A stretch of 64,000 nucleotides of DNA, from positions 58,046,345 through 58,110,344 of the forward strand of contig CM055100.1 in NCBI GenBank assembly GCA_029204225.1, read 5' to 3'. Position 1 is the stretch's first letter, and every line of letters begins with the position of its first letter. Below, piece after piece: positions 12,860-25,468 of this stretch. The DNA is from Diphasiastrum complanatum (taxonomy: Eukaryota; Streptophyta; Lycopodiopsida; Lycopodiales; Lycopodiaceae). The translations under genes were made by a program, and so were the position numbers. The notes under the pieces were generated by a model. It did not search any database and was not told the origin of the DNA. It saw nothing but the letters and a program-made list of their open reading frames with translations.

Positions 12860-14093
12860 GGTTCGATAGCCAAATCGACAAAATTAGAATTGTGGACCAC
12901 TTGGGAAGTGAAGGATGGAAAAGCCTTAGCCATCATATCTTTGAATCTAAAAGATTATCAAATAGCCCATGTAGCTAATTGTTCCACTGCCAAAAAAGCA
13001 TGGGACATTCTAACTGGTTTATATAAAACTACAGATGTCACCATTCGTCTCTTCATGAGAAATTTTTTTTTTATCCCTTAGAAGTGAAGAAACTTTACTA
13101 AGTGATCATCTTAATGATTTCAAACAACTGCTTAGTCAGCTCGTTGCAAATACTCTCGTATAGGTTGAAGATGCCAATATGTCACTTCTATCTAGTCTTC
13201 CTCCCTCTTAAGAAAATTTGGTGTTGCTTTTGAGCAATACTCCTTAGTTATCACTCCAGAAGTTGACAACAAGTTTGCTACAAGAAAGAGTAAGAAGAAA
13301 GAGTTTATCTTCTTCAAATAATAAGGGAGTTGCCTTATATTCAAATAAACAACAATCCAACAAGAAGAAAAAAATCAAAGGACAAGAAGACGAATATTGA
13401 GCAAACCAGTTCAAGCCAACATCAACAGCATGATTAACAACAATAGAAATCCAAGACCAAGCTATTTTGCAGATACTAAAGAGAACCAATAAGGACATGA
13501 AGGATTGTTGAATTTTCAGCACAATGAAGCAAAGAAGAAGATACAGCAGCAAGATGGAATTTGAGATTCTGCCAAAATATCACATGAAGACCCAACATTG
13601 CTTATGGTACAAGACCCACAAAGTAAAGATGTTCAACAATGTTATCTTGATTCAGGAGCTCAACACATGACACCATTTGAAGGCCAAGGGTCTATTCTAC
13701 TTCAGTTCCTAGATGACATCACAAGACTAATCGCTAGTCTAGTCCATGTACCCAAATTAACAAACAATATATTGTCTATCAACAAGATTACAAGTCAAGG
13801 ATATAAAGCCTTGTTTAACGCAAAACAATGTACTATCTTGGACCAAGAGTCTAATAAAATATGATAGCTATCTTGTACATGCATCATAATGATATGGTCA
13901 TGGATATGAGCTTCAATGTTGCCTCCACTGACACCAAACATGTCTGTGAGATGTGCTTACTAGGAAAACAACCTAGATCAAGATTTTCTAAAGGACAAGC
14001 CACAAGAGCTAAGTCCATTCTAGAATTGATTCACAATGATTTGTGTGGCCCTATGAGTACACCCTCTTTGGGTTTTGCATTATACTTTATCAC
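12860..14093 (+). pseudogene. Ty1/copia gag-protease-integrase N-terminus, degenerate; spans the outer edge of the left arm
   Basis: Gag (UBN2/copia type) runs from about 12860: WTTWEVKDGKALAIISLNL, STAKKAWDILTGLYKT, then after a frameshift DHLNDFKQLLSQL and a SSLPPS-like motif near 13190-13205. The protease region is at 13598-13864, with LDSGAQHMT carrying the Asp-Ser-Gly active site. The integrase zinc-binding and start region is at 13861-14100 (CEMCLLGKQPRSRF, IHNDLCGPM with the first catalytic Asp, STPSLGFALYFIT). It ends at 14093 at a junction with unrelated minus-strand sequence. The stretch from 13190 is duplicated in the right arm; the gag part to its left is not. Stops and frameshifts make it dead. 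Confidence 0.85.
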
Positions 14094-14244
14094 TACATAA
14101 TTCATAGTCATTTCCGGTGTCGAACATGATGAAAGTGAAAAAAAGAAGAAGAGAAAGGCTGAAAAGAGCCGACTTGACAGGCGTAGCTACTGCTTCTGGC
14201 TGCGATCTAATTCTCTTCCAAGCCCTAGATCACCTCCGATGATT

Positions 14245-15160
14245 TGTTATAAAATTAAACTTATAAAACACCAGATAATGTTGAGTAAAACAGCATCAGA
14301 AATTTATCTACTGCTAGCATGCATTCAAACATTACAAATCATGCACATTACAGAACAGAGGATTGCTAAAAAATCGCTTCTATTGCCTAAACTAAATTTA
14401 CAATGTTCTTCTCTAGTGCTGTCTGTTTCCTAGATCAGCACGTTGGCGCAAGAGAGGTGTTCTCTCTCACAGGTAATCTGACTAGCTACTGCTAATCTGT
14501 AAAGCTCACTATCAAGCTATATCAATTTCTTATAGTTTGTCTGTATCTGTATATATGATCTATCAAATCTCTGATCTATATATATGTTCTATTTTAGATC
14601 TATCATTGATCCTTTTATGTGATCAATCCAGGGAATTGATTAAGTTAAAGCACTAATCAAAAGAACTGCATTAGGCTTAATCAAAATTGATTCTAGTTTC
14701 CTGTCGTTGTCCTCTGTGCATCAGCCGCTTTCTACCTGCTACATTGTGCCTTCACGCTGCAGACTTTTGCCTTTAAGATAGAGACACCTTTGTGATTTTA
14801 AGGGGGGCATCACATTTTTTTTTAAGGGCAATATCTCATTTTCTCGAAATGCAAAAAAGGCGAAAAACTCGACAGTAGGTCCAAAAACTTTTCTAAGGCA
14901 CTTACAAGACAGTGTCGCTTTTTTTTCAAAATGCGAAAAATGCGACAATGTCGGGAGAGTTGGCCAGAATCATTTCTAAGTGTTTTGACTTAGTGATGCA
15001 TTTTTCTCATGACCAAAAATTGCAAACTGTGTGACAAAACAGTTCAAAAATGCACATTGTGCGGAACATAGTCCAAAATACAACAGTCATAAAAAAAACA
15101 GCAAGGAAAAACTAAGAAAAATGCTAAGGCTTTGAACGATAGAAACCCTTAGTTTCTACA
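14245..15160 (-). mobile_element. Copia LTR, 916 bp (left arm)
   Basis: On the minus strand the LTR starts at 15160 with TGTAGAAACT, directly after the polypurine tract GAGAGGGAGT, and ends at 14245 with ATAACA (TGT...ACA ends). TATA-like sequence lies around 14575-14585. The sequence beyond its 3' end (14244 down to about 14100) reads like a copia leader with a poor primer-site match (atcatcggagg). The LTR thus joins the 3' end of one pol to the 5' leader of another copy. Confidence 0.75.
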
Positions 15161-15164
15161 ACTC

Positions 15165-16412
15165 CCTCTCAAAGCTGGTATTCTTTTGATTCCTAAGCTT
15201 GCATGCTGCTTCTCAAAATTTGCCTTGTCAAGAGGCTTTGTGAAGATATCAGTCATGATCTGCTTCGTTGGAACAAAGTCGGTCTTCTGTCTTTCTCAAC
15301 TAGATCTCTTACTAGATGATATCTGATAGCAATGTGTTTCATTCTGGAATGACACACCAGACCCTTCGTTAGATGAATGGCGGATGTATTATCCATGAAT
15401 AGTGGCAGCGGCTCGTTGGAGTTCTCTCCCAGTCCGTCAAGGAACTATTCGAGCCATGTAAGCTCGTTCGCCATCTTGGCTGCTGCAACATACTCTGCTT
15501 GGTAGGATGATTGCGCAGTTATGGTCTGTTTCCTATTGATCTATATCACAGCTGCACTAGTTGCTTTTGTGCATCCTCTTGAGATGCTCTTGCAGTCATA
15601 TTTCAGGAATGACCAGCTTGCATCGCTATAGGATTTGATCTGAAATCCTCCATGCTTAGAAAAACACAACCCATAACCCTTCATCTGTTGAAGGTATTAC
15701 AGAATTCTTTTGGCGAGCTTCCAGTGCATAGGGCCTGGATTAATGTTGAATTGGCTCATCCTGAAAATTACGTAGGCAATGTCAAGGCGTGTATTATCTA
15801 CCAGGTACATGAGTGACCCAATCAGCCTTCTATAGGACACGTTCTGCATGGCTTTCTGCTCTTCTGCATTCTATAGACAATCCTGCTTCGTCATAATTGC
15901 TCCAGCTACCATTGGTGTGTTAGCTCCCTTGTAGTCTGTCATCTGAAAATCGTTAATGATTTTCTGGATGTATCTTGACTGGTGAAAATATGGCTTCCTT
16001 TCGTCAAAATCTCTGTCAATCTACAATCCTAGGTAGCATCTTGCATCCCCTATGTCTGATATTTGAAAATACTAAAAAATATCATGCTTCACCAGAGCAA
16101 TCAGGTTGTCTCTTCTAGACAGAATTAAAGTGTCATAGCAATGATTATGATTTCTCCATCTGTGACATTTGTATAGACATTGTAGTCGGCCATTAATGGT
16201 TTTTTTAAGGATATGAGGGTGTGATCCTTCTTCTTATACCATTTTCTGGTAGACCGCTTCAGTCCGTATATGCATCTTTGCATTCGGAAGACATAGTTGG
16301 CAAAGCGTGAGCAGATGAATCCTGGTGGTTGGTCCATATAGACCTCCTCATTCGACTTGTCGTATATCCAAGAAGTCAGCATGTATGAAAGATCCACATC
16401 TAACTCTAACAT
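15165..16412 (-). pseudogene. Copia reverse transcriptase-RNase H, degenerate (left arm)
   Basis: Minus strand: 16412-16125 gives the RT part EVYMDQPPGF, CIYGLKRSTRKWY and DYNVYTNVTDGEIIIIAM, after which the catalytic YVDD box should follow but is lost in stops. RNase H fragments are spread over 16080-15230, including GSLMYLVDNTRLDIAYVIF and SRTKHIAIRYHL equivalents. The C-terminal TDIFTKPLDKANFE-type end lies next to the polypurine tract at about 15161-15171. The mirror copy at 39740-40960 has longer intact frames. Dead copy. Confidence 0.85.
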
Positions 16413-16567
16413 CCATTAACACTAAGATTAACACTAAGTTGTGTTCCGCTGGCGATCAATGAGGAAGACAATTCTTTTATGTATACGCTAGGGTAGTCCT
16501 TGAACTCTCAGTGGTGCTTCATCAATGTTTATGGGAGCTTGGTGTGTTATATGCGATTCTAAGCTCA

Positions 16568-16947
16568 TTATAGTAATCTAAATCCATGGTACACCCTAAG
16601 TGAATATGGTTTGGGTGGAACAATTAGTGGACAAAGAAATGTGAGATAGGATGACAAGTGATAAGACAAGACCACAAATGATACTATGTGATGTGGGTGG
16701 CAATCACACACCATGTGGAACAAAAAGTTGCCATCAACCTTCTTATGCCAATCTTCCAAGTTGGACCAAATTGGTGATCGAGAGACAGATGGCACCTAAT
16801 CATACCAACAAAATTTGTAGAGAAAAGCCTATGAAATTGAACAATTTTTTTGACTTGCAATTGTATCCCATCATTGTGTTCTTGCATTATGATAGTTTAT
16901 TGCAAATGAGTACGATGGGAATTATCTGGAAAGTTGCTTGTGATTAA
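16568..16947. other. Unrecognised short frames, conserved in both arms
   Basis: Overlapping frames on both strands (minus 16887-16684 starting MQEHNDGIQLQVKK; minus 16795-16568 starting MPSVSRSPIWSNL; plus 16651-16947). Their mirror copies at 39251-39454 and 39343-39570 differ by single residues. I recognise no protein. The arms are recent copies, so shared open frames do not prove selection. Probably an eroded part of a retroelement flank. Confidence 0.3.
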
Positions 16948-16997
16948 TCGTGTTTGAAAAAAAAGTGTTCACAACTCTACAATGGATATCATTCTTC

Positions 16998-19900
16998 TGT
17001 AACACCACCACCCCCCGCCCCCCTGCTAGTCGTAAAAATTGAGTTGGGCAATCAGTTGTATAATGTTTGATGATTGTGTGAGTGCTCCTTTGAGTATTTC
17101 AAGACAAAATTTACGGAAGTTGAAGTAGCTGAGGAGAAAAAAAATACGAGCAATAGAATTGAAACATTGGAATATCATGTGGTATCCTCTTACACGTTAT
17201 ATGCTCGCTAGAGTGCTATATGTTATTGAGTGTTGTATTAATCTGCTAGTGAGCAAATTGTTTTTGGCCAAGATATATATTGTATGTGCAAAGACCCCAA
17301 GGGATTGCCCCTAAGATGAGCATAGGAGAAATTATTATCCTTATTCTGACTTTGATATCAAACAAGTACTCAGAGATAAACCTATTTCCAATCGTTAATC
17401 TATGTTCTAGAGTACGACTCGAAGTTTGAAAAATACTCTAAGAGATATATTTTCTCAACTGGGCTACACTCAACATAAGTTAGCAACATCACCTTCACGT
17501 AAAACACTTATATGAACCAACTGAGTGAAATATTACCTAACTTAGGAGATTAAGGTTAAAGAAAAAATAATTATTATTATTACAGTCTGAAATCGTCCAC
17601 AAACTCTAGCAGACAATTCATAAAAAGCTTCCAAGTACAACTAACCTTAGAATCTATTTCTGAGATATGATAATTCATTCAACTAGAATCTCTAGGAGAA
17701 TCATTAAGATATAAAATGATTAATACTCAACTCTAAGTATTCTAAATACTCTCTTGAGTTAAAGGCTCCAGTTTCTAGCACCAAATGCAAGAAAATAGCA
17801 CTCATTCATCTTAATAGACTTGTCTATCTCCTATGATAATTGGAGATCCAATCAAATGAAGAACTGTACTCAACCATCTGCAAACCATAAACTATAGCAG
17901 AATAGCATCCACTACATAAATTAAATTCTCCATAAATAAAATAACTTTTCTTGTGAGAATATCTGTGAGATCCATAAGTTCTCAACAATACTGGAGTAGA
18001 GAGATTCACAACACTAATTTGAACTCTTACTCAATTAGTAGATAAAGAATTAATCATCATACTTAAGAATATTCACAATTCCATATAATCCTCTGACAAT
18101 AATTAAGTATATTTATGATCCGTCAACCATAAATATTTAGATTCGTATAATTCGTCAATCATAATTTTCTGGAATCCAAAACCATAATCATTTACAGGAG
18201 GATACTGGAGTATATGTCCAACATAATTCGAGAAAAAGTAAGAATCATAAAAAATCTTTCCACTAAGAAAATACTGGATTTAGGAATATTCTTCAAACAT
18301 GATTAGTTAACTGACGTGCAAGATTTCAAGTTCTATAAACCACTGGTAATTAAAGATTGAACGCATACCAAAATGACAATCATCTTCAACTACAAAAAAA
18401 ACTTTAGATAACCATCTAGAATCAAATCTAGATATCCAAAGTCCTGTTGAATATCAAGTCAGTTTTTATTCTTGGATTCATTATGATTCGTTATCCAATC
18501 GAGCTCTTTGGGATACAACCACTAATGAGCTGAGTCTATTCCTTAACTAAGGAGTACTCTATCCCAGAAATATTGTATATCCAATGCACATAATTTTAAG
18601 TGATGAACCAAAATGATTCACTAATCATGTGTCTTACAAGCAATATAAATCAAAACTATCAATTTCTAGTGAATCCACATCACGTTGATCATTTTACCAA
18701 TTAACTTCACCTTGGAATAATCATCTACTCAAATTAATTTCCAATGATTCAGAAATCTCAAATGTCTAGGTGCAGATCTTAATTATACATGTATAACACC
18801 ACATTTAGGTCCATATCCAAATCATTTATTAATTAACTCATAATCTTTTATAGAAAGATCCGTTAACTCTGCAAGTATCTGTCAAAATAATACTTGATCA
18901 TATGTTCATCTTCACCGACTAGGTTAATAACCTTAGTAACCAAGAATACACAATAGATTCATACAAGATTAATCGTGCACATATGTGAATAATCTCACTA
19001 TGACCCAATACATAAACACATTCTTTACCTGGTAGATTCCTCTAGAACCCACATATGTTACTCACATATCTCACTGAGATCTTGTAACTCAGCTACAAAA
19101 GATTTTCTATTTCTCATCAGTAAATAACATATCCGAAAAATCTCTGAGACGATTAACATTCACTCTCAACAGTTTTCCAATCCAGTTTACTCTAACAACA
19201 TAATTTCTTCCACATTATCAACCCCTCTCTGATCCTAGTACTTAAACTAAGATTAGGTTGATCCAATACAGAACTATTAGACTTAAATTCTGATCAAATT
19301 TACTTCTATTCCAATCAAAATGGAATTAGTAACCTTTGACCTTTCATTGTACTACTTATAGATAATGATTCAAATTTCAAACATGTTCTAGTTCCAGATT
19401 GTCCAGACAATTCCTAGAGAATTCCTCTTATTCAAAAAGTTCTATCTTACTCTGAATCTCTCCAAAATTACTTTTAGAAAAATCTCATTTCTATACCACA
19501 GCTGGTTCTCTTCCAAAAACTATGCAACTCGCAGATTTCCACTTCACCCCTCCTTTTAAAGAAATTATCAATTTCAATAAAAGTTAACTGAAAAGATGAT
19601 ATATGAAAATATCCAAATCCAAGGAAAGTCAGTAATAAGTGCTTTCACTAAAGGATTCACTCTATTGCAATAAGGACTTTTCCTTCAAATATTTTCAACC
19701 CAAGTGATAGAAACTACCATTCCATCGAAATCCATTTATGCACAAAGAGATATTTTAGGTTTAAAAAATCGAACCACTTTGACGTTAGAATTTATCTGAC
19801 TTCTAAGTCTACTCACACAAGTAGTAATTTATATGAATAATAGTCTTTCAGAAGAATAACATCATGCTGGAAAGAATCATATAAACCAGTCTGATGTCTT

Positions 19901-20147
19901 ATATTAGAGAAATTATTAAGAAGTAAAGGACTAAATTAACAAGCGAGAAATAGATTTGAGGGCCTCTGATTTTGTAAATAATGAGATAACACATTGGGAT
20001 CTAGATTAAATCTCAAAATTTTCCAAAATACCGCACATTTGATCAACGGTTTTATTTTCTCATATCGCGACTAGGTACTAAAACACACCATTGATCATCA
20101 CATCTTTACAGTCCTAGAAGTTCCTTTCCAAAATTACTGATGTCCCA
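16998..20147 (+). other. About 3.1 kb non-coding, LTR-like block (left arm)
   Basis: Begins TGTAACACCACC, a start typical of gypsy LTRs, followed by a C-run (caccccccgcccccc). No frame of credible coding occurs; the longest are about 60 codons. The composition is AT-rich and uniform. The mirror block is 35975-39138, of nearly equal length. A long gypsy LTR (solo or partial) is the best guess, but I found no matching terminal CA plus primer site. Confidence 0.4.
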
Positions 20148-20152
20148 TTTTG

Positions 20153-22469
20153 TTGAAAAGCAAAATTGCCAGTCTCCACACGAGCCACCGTATCAAGAAG
20201 AAGAGGCTGGTTACTCTGCTGAAACCTGGAGACTAGTGCAGAGGAAACAAGAGTCCAACTTCCAAGAGAGGTAGTTGGTGCAATGCAAGTAGTAGATACT
20301 AGGCCAACACCACTAGAAGAGACAAGAAGAGAAATTGGTCATTTAGAAAACTGACCTTCATTTGTGTCAAAGGTTTCTGGCTTCAAAAGATGACCAAATA
20401 CACCCAGTAAAGTATCATCAAAATCTCGAAGTAAGGATAATACATCAGGTGAAGGAGATACGCAACATAGAAGATAGCTAGGACGTTGAGCAAAGCATTG
20501 AGTAAGAATTCCAAATGCAACCTGAGAATTTCCAAGCTTTGGCAACAGATCAAAATGTCAAGCAAATTTATCCAGAGCTTCCCGCATAAAAGAATTGACG
20601 TATCCAGAAGAACCAATGGGGACACCCAATGCCTTAATTCCAAGATGAGGAGCAATGAAACCTTCAGGTAAGGAAATATCAACTGGAAGGCCTTTTGGGC
20701 ACCAATGAATGCACTTAGACCTGTTCACTGTAAGTCCAATAGAAGGAAGTTGAGATGAGAAATGCAAAAAAGCAGGGACGACTTCGTTAGCAGGCCCCAC
20801 AATATGAGTATCATCCACAATAGAGGGGAATAAACATGACGAAAAAACTGATGTTGTAGCACGCAATGTGCGATAATGTGCCAAAGCAAAGAGAGGACCA
20901 CCCAAGGGATCCCCTTATCGAGTTCCTTCAGCAGAAGAAATGACGGTAACGTCACCAGCACGAGAAGCATGACTAAAATATAAAGGAGAACTTTTTGAAT
21001 AGAAGCTCCACACAAAAGGAATGAGCATGGCAAGCGTATTCTGAGCACCACAAAGTTCTTGAAACATAGCCACTCGAGAAACTGAGTTGAAAACATTAGC
21101 AAAATCAACTTGCAATACTACCCAGTCAGGATGAATATCCATAATAGCCCGTAAAGCATGAACGAATGTCTCACAACCGCCGGGAGTAGCACACCTAGAT
21201 TGAAATGGAAACTGTTGAGCATGAATTGCTTCTTGAAACTGGAAACAGAGTGCCCTTGTCACCACCTTGTATATACATTCCCCCACTGCAATTGGATGCA
21301 CACCACCAGAAACCTTATCCAATGCTAAGAGACGAGCAACACCTAAAATATGAGCAACTGAAGGCAGGATCTACCAGGATGCAATGAAAGAGCACACCTT
21401 GAAGAGAAGATCAAAGCCACTAGCAGAATGATCTACGAAGATGCTCAAAAACCATTCCTAAAGGTCCACCAGTTGAGAGGCGAGAACAACGTAGAAAAGG
21501 TTTCATAAAATGAGCTTCTGCAAGTTGAAGATCAGAGTCAAGCTGAAAGTCTTTTACAAATAAAGGAAGAGTATCACTAGAATGGGGATGGAGTTGTTCC
21601 AATGCCTGAATAGTTGTAGAAGGTGTTGCTGAAATTGATGGAACAAGAAAATTCACCAGCTTGTCCAAGCAAAACACGATGACGTAGACGACTTGAATAG
21701 GAATGGATCCCGAGTCGGAGCCTGACTTAAACTCCTGTTTTGCTGCAAGTGCATTGCAACGAAGAAAAAGTTCCTCTTGTAAATTTTTCCAATCACCTGA
21801 CATGAAATGCCGAATTCTATTACGCATTTCCCGATGACCTGCTTCACTGCCTCTAGGAGGAAGAGGCAAACACCAAAGTAGAAAGAGCAAAAAAATATGC
21901 CAAGCCGCGATATCAGAAGGGTTGGTAGCTAAACGGATCAAAGGTAGTCGAAGAGCTCTTTGAATATCAAGGCGAAGGGTTGTAGAAATGCGGGCATAAA
22001 GACGAGATCAAGGGAAACCAAGATAAAAGGAGCCCAAAATATCAAGATTGCGAGCCCGAGCCCAACTTGAGTGGGGAGGAGAAAGTGGAGCAGGATGTGG
22101 TATTTGGGGAGATTCTAAAAGGGAAGCTCGTTGTTGGAAGGCAGTACAAGCATTTTGATGCCTAGAAAGGCCTGCGCCCTGCATATATAAACGTCCGCAT
22201 CCTGGACAAGGTACACAAGAGGGTGGAGGTATAGGACTCTACGAGGATGATGAAGGAGAAGAAGAAACAGAAGAACGAATATGTGGGAGACGATACGGTG
22301 CAGGCGAAGGAAGAGATGCAACAAAGGGTGATTCATGGCGAGGACAATTAGAGAGGGGTGGAGATGGAAGGGATGGTGAAGGAGGTCTGTTTTTGTGCTG
22401 ATTTGCACTCATTTTGTGTTGAATTGCATTTCGATCCATACTGTGAATGCCCGCATTGCAATCATCCAT
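20153..22469 (-). pseudogene. Zinc-finger reverse-transcriptase element, degenerate (left arm)
   Basis: Minus strand from 22469 (MDDCNAGIHSMDRN): a Ser/Pro-rich head, then a C2H2-like finger near 22226-22176, then a helical region with PPRGSEAGHREMRNRIRHFM (21941-21420). The RT core follows: ECIYKVVTRALCFQFQEAI, GGCETFVHALRA, WVVLQVDFANVFNSVSR (motif A Asp, 21322-20915), DPLGGPLFALAHY (motif B) and FPSIVDDTHIVG (motif C, ADD changed to VDD). A stop replaces the Gln before GDPLGG. It resembles an RT family I associate with plant genomes, especially of seed-free plants. The C-terminal third is deleted at 20147-20153 relative to the right arm. Confidence 0.82.
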
Positions 22470-25194
22470 TGAAAATAAGAATAATTTCCCTTATAATGTC
22501 TTCAAAATCTCCAAAGATATCATTTTTCAAAGTCTCCTAGAGTTGATTCCGTTATATTCAAAAATGAAAAGTGTTGGGGAGGAAAAAGCCAGTTGGAAAT
22601 CTGCTCACGGTTCACTTGCCAATCCATTTTGTATTGTCACCAATTTAGCAATCGAACTACTGCAGATACGTCTTCACTTTTCTTCTAAATGATGCAGGTT
22701 CTACTTTTTCTTCAAAAAAGTGATTGGAATATTTGTATTATTTCTGAAAGAAAGTACCATGAAGCATGCAATTATTCGCTCAATCACCAAGAAGGATATC
22801 ACCGGAGGCAAGTTGTTGGAGAATCCCCTGAAATTTTTGCTGAAAATTAACTACTGATCGGTTGGACTGAATATGTCTTTTCTTGTTTTTTTGCATGAAC
22901 TTCTGGCTTCTTGATTCTCAGGAACTCAGATTTCTTGCCAAGAGCCTGCTAGCTGTGGGATCCCTTGCTTCTGTGATTAGATGTTGGCAAGATTGAGTCT
23001 CTCAGAGGTGATTTCGTTATATGCAAATATGAAAAGTGCTGAATCTATTGAATATTCTTGCCTTCAGATAAGTGTTAAAGCATAAGAGTGAAAACTGGTG
23101 GAAGCCAAAAATTTATCCTTGCTGGGCTACGAGAGGTCTGTCAACAGTGAAGGATGTTAATGGCGACTAGTGGAGGCTTCTTTCCTCCTATTTTTGATCC
23201 TGCATGCACCTTGGAGGAGTGGCTCTAGATAGTCACTTATTGGGCAGAGGTATCTACACCCTGACGCGCTCCACCAGAAGTTGTTGAAGGCGCGCTCTTC
23301 GCTTTTTCAAGAAAACCTACCGAAGAAAGATGCCAGATCCATTTTGTGAGGATTGTGGTTGCAAAAAAGGTTTTGTTGTAGATCCGATAGAGTAGAGCAG
23401 TGCGGAGTCCTGTTGTTTGTTGCATGAATAAGAATTGTGATCCCTCTGTCGCCAGTTCTGACCTCTGATCCAATGGACGAGCTAGATCTATATCACTTTA
23501 GAGAGCTTGTTAAATAGACTAAATCTTAAGCTTCCAGATTGACAACACTCTTCTTTACTCCAGCATGAAAACCTTGTAAGAGCGCCATCTTAAAGTGCTC
23601 CCTTACTATTCCTTTGCTAGTTACCATCTACATCATGCTCTTCACTAATGCCATATATAATAATCAATCATTTTACTTTGCCACTGAAGATGGGCTGGAA
23701 TTCCATAAGGCTTTAAATTCCATAATTTGGTTATTATAACTGAAGAAGATAAACTAATTGTCTTTGAGCAGGTCTAAGAATATATTTCCTCTTGTATCTC
23801 CTCATTGATGTGACTAAGTGGATACATAAATTCTAACCTCTAGTAGAGGATTGCAGGCCTTCATCAACATGCCACTTAATATTTGGAGGATAGTAGGTCC
23901 AGGTTGAACAATGCAAAATCAGAAATTTCTAGCCACAAGTTGCTTAGAGATACATGATAGGTTGTGCTCTGTAAAGGCTCTCTATGCACAAAATTTTCAT
24001 TTAGAGCAACTAATAATAAAGAGCACAAACCTGTTAAAACACATGCCACTTAATATTTAGAGAACAAGTGAGTTGTTGAGTGCTTGACAATGAACTATTC
24101 ACCCTGACTACGACAAAAGCCAGACATAAAAACGCATAATTTCAAAAATCAGAAGGTCTACCCCAAGTGGGCGGGGCAAACGTCACGCTTTGCCTATGGG
24201 AGGGAAGGGCGTGAGCTGCTCGTCGCACTCGGGCTTGGGCTTGTGGGAGGGGAGGGAGTGAGCTGCTCGTCGCACTCGGGCTCGAGCCTGTGGGAGGGGA
24301 GGGCCCTCCCTAAACAAAACATTTTCAAAAGTGTTTGCCCGCTTGGGCGGGCAGGTAAACTTCGCTAGCAATAATAATAATAAGAAAGTTTCACAATTAT
24401 ATGTACATGTTAATTTATAAACATACAAATATAGTAGTTTACAATATAGTAGGCGAATGCAATTTTTTTAAAATATTTAAGATGAAAAGGTTCTAAAAGA
24501 TATTTTAGAGTAAGAAAAGTTTGGGCCTATCGCCCCTAGGCTAGGTGCTTCCCCAACGAAAGGGCCTTAGATTCGGAGACCCCTCCACTTTCTCCCTTTC
24601 TCCCAATGCTGCAATGTTGGCTACAGGGAGAAAATGTGCTGATTATTTCTGTAATTGGCATGAGGAGTGATAGCGGACGAGTGTTGAATGTTCATAGGCT
24701 TTGAACATATGTGTTTAGAGCCATATTCAATTGGCCTTCAATTGAAGGGCCAATTACGCCCTGATAGTAGGTGTGAGCAGGCCTACTACCTTGTAAAAGC
24801 TGCCTGCTACACAAAGTAGCGGGCCTGCGCCTCACGCCTGCTACCTAGTTCATAATGTGCCAGGTTTTAAAACGATTTGGCTTAATTTGTGTGGTGGACG
24901 TGTTGATTATTTTGGCAGTGTGCCAAGCAAGGTGAAGATTATCCACCTTAGCTCATGTTAACAAGAAATGTCAAGGAAGTAGAAGAAGAAATACCCTGGT
25001 GCATTTATTCATAGAAAAAGAAAAAGAAAAGAAAAGAAAAACATGAACCAGGAGGCAGACGTGGATTTTTTGCAGTGCCCTATGTATACACCCCGAAGGG
25101 GAAGATTAAGCAAATGTAAGCTCAAACAAGAGCGAAGCTTGCAATAAAACTAGGATTAATCCAAATCCTGGCATTAAAAATGAATGTCCAAAAA
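22470..25194. other. Inter-element stretch of the left arm, no gene
   Basis: No recognisable coding. One shared 78-codon frame (minus 23473-23237, starting MDQRSELATEGS; mirror 30811-31047) is unrecognised and may be the 5' leader of the RT element. Near 24190-24310 a GC-rich unit of roughly 55-60 bp (gagctgctcgtcgcactcgg core) occurs twice here but once in the right arm. Near 24720-24800 a palindrome-bearing unit (ggccttcaattgaagggcc) occurs once here but three times in the right arm. Confidence 0.5.
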
Positions 25195-25468
25195 CTATGA
25201 TGATGTCAATGGGAGTCTCCCAACTGACTGCAGCTGATCAGAAAAGTGAAGAGTTACTGAGTCGGCCAATGAAGGGAGATGAGATGTAGCAGACCCAGCC
25301 ACCGTGGCATGTTGTAGGATTGAAAGGGCGTGAGCACGTTGCAGGGCAATGGAAATACGTTGTTTGAAAGAAGCCACGAGAATAGAACCTGGAATACCTT
25401 GACGCGCGCTCAGCCGCCTGATGAGAACACATGCGAAGAAATTCCTCAAAGCGTCGATGCAAGGTGCC
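25195..25468 (-). pseudogene. C-terminal fragment of the zinc-finger RT family (left arm)
   Basis: The minus-strand frame contains APCIDALRNFFACVL, ASFKQRISIALQRAHALSI and a terminal ...TLHFSDQLQ. This matches, from memory of the family, the extreme C-terminus of the RT protein. Homology to the right-arm copy stops exactly at the codons for APCIDAL (25468). The sequence upstream to 25557 (MLDMDLDRSLALRSL) is unrelated, so this copy is truncated at the inner edge of the arm. Confidence 0.75.

Larger units (their letters stand above)
13190..25468 (+). repeat. Left arm of a giant inverted repeat (about 12.3 kb)
   Basis: Reverse-complement match to 28671-43793. Paired landmarks: 13190 with 43793; the LTR 14245-15160 with 40981-41896 (916 bp in both); tgtaacacc 16998 with 39138; RT-element start 22469 with 31816; inner end 25468 with 28671. 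A 61-residue frame compared in both arms (17824-18009 versus 38126-38311) differs at three positions, so similarity is high. Relative to the right arm this arm lacks 841 bp at 14093/14094 and 1822 bp at about 20147, and differs in tandem-copy number near 24200 and 24720. Edges were set by eye where homology stops. Confidence 0.93.
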
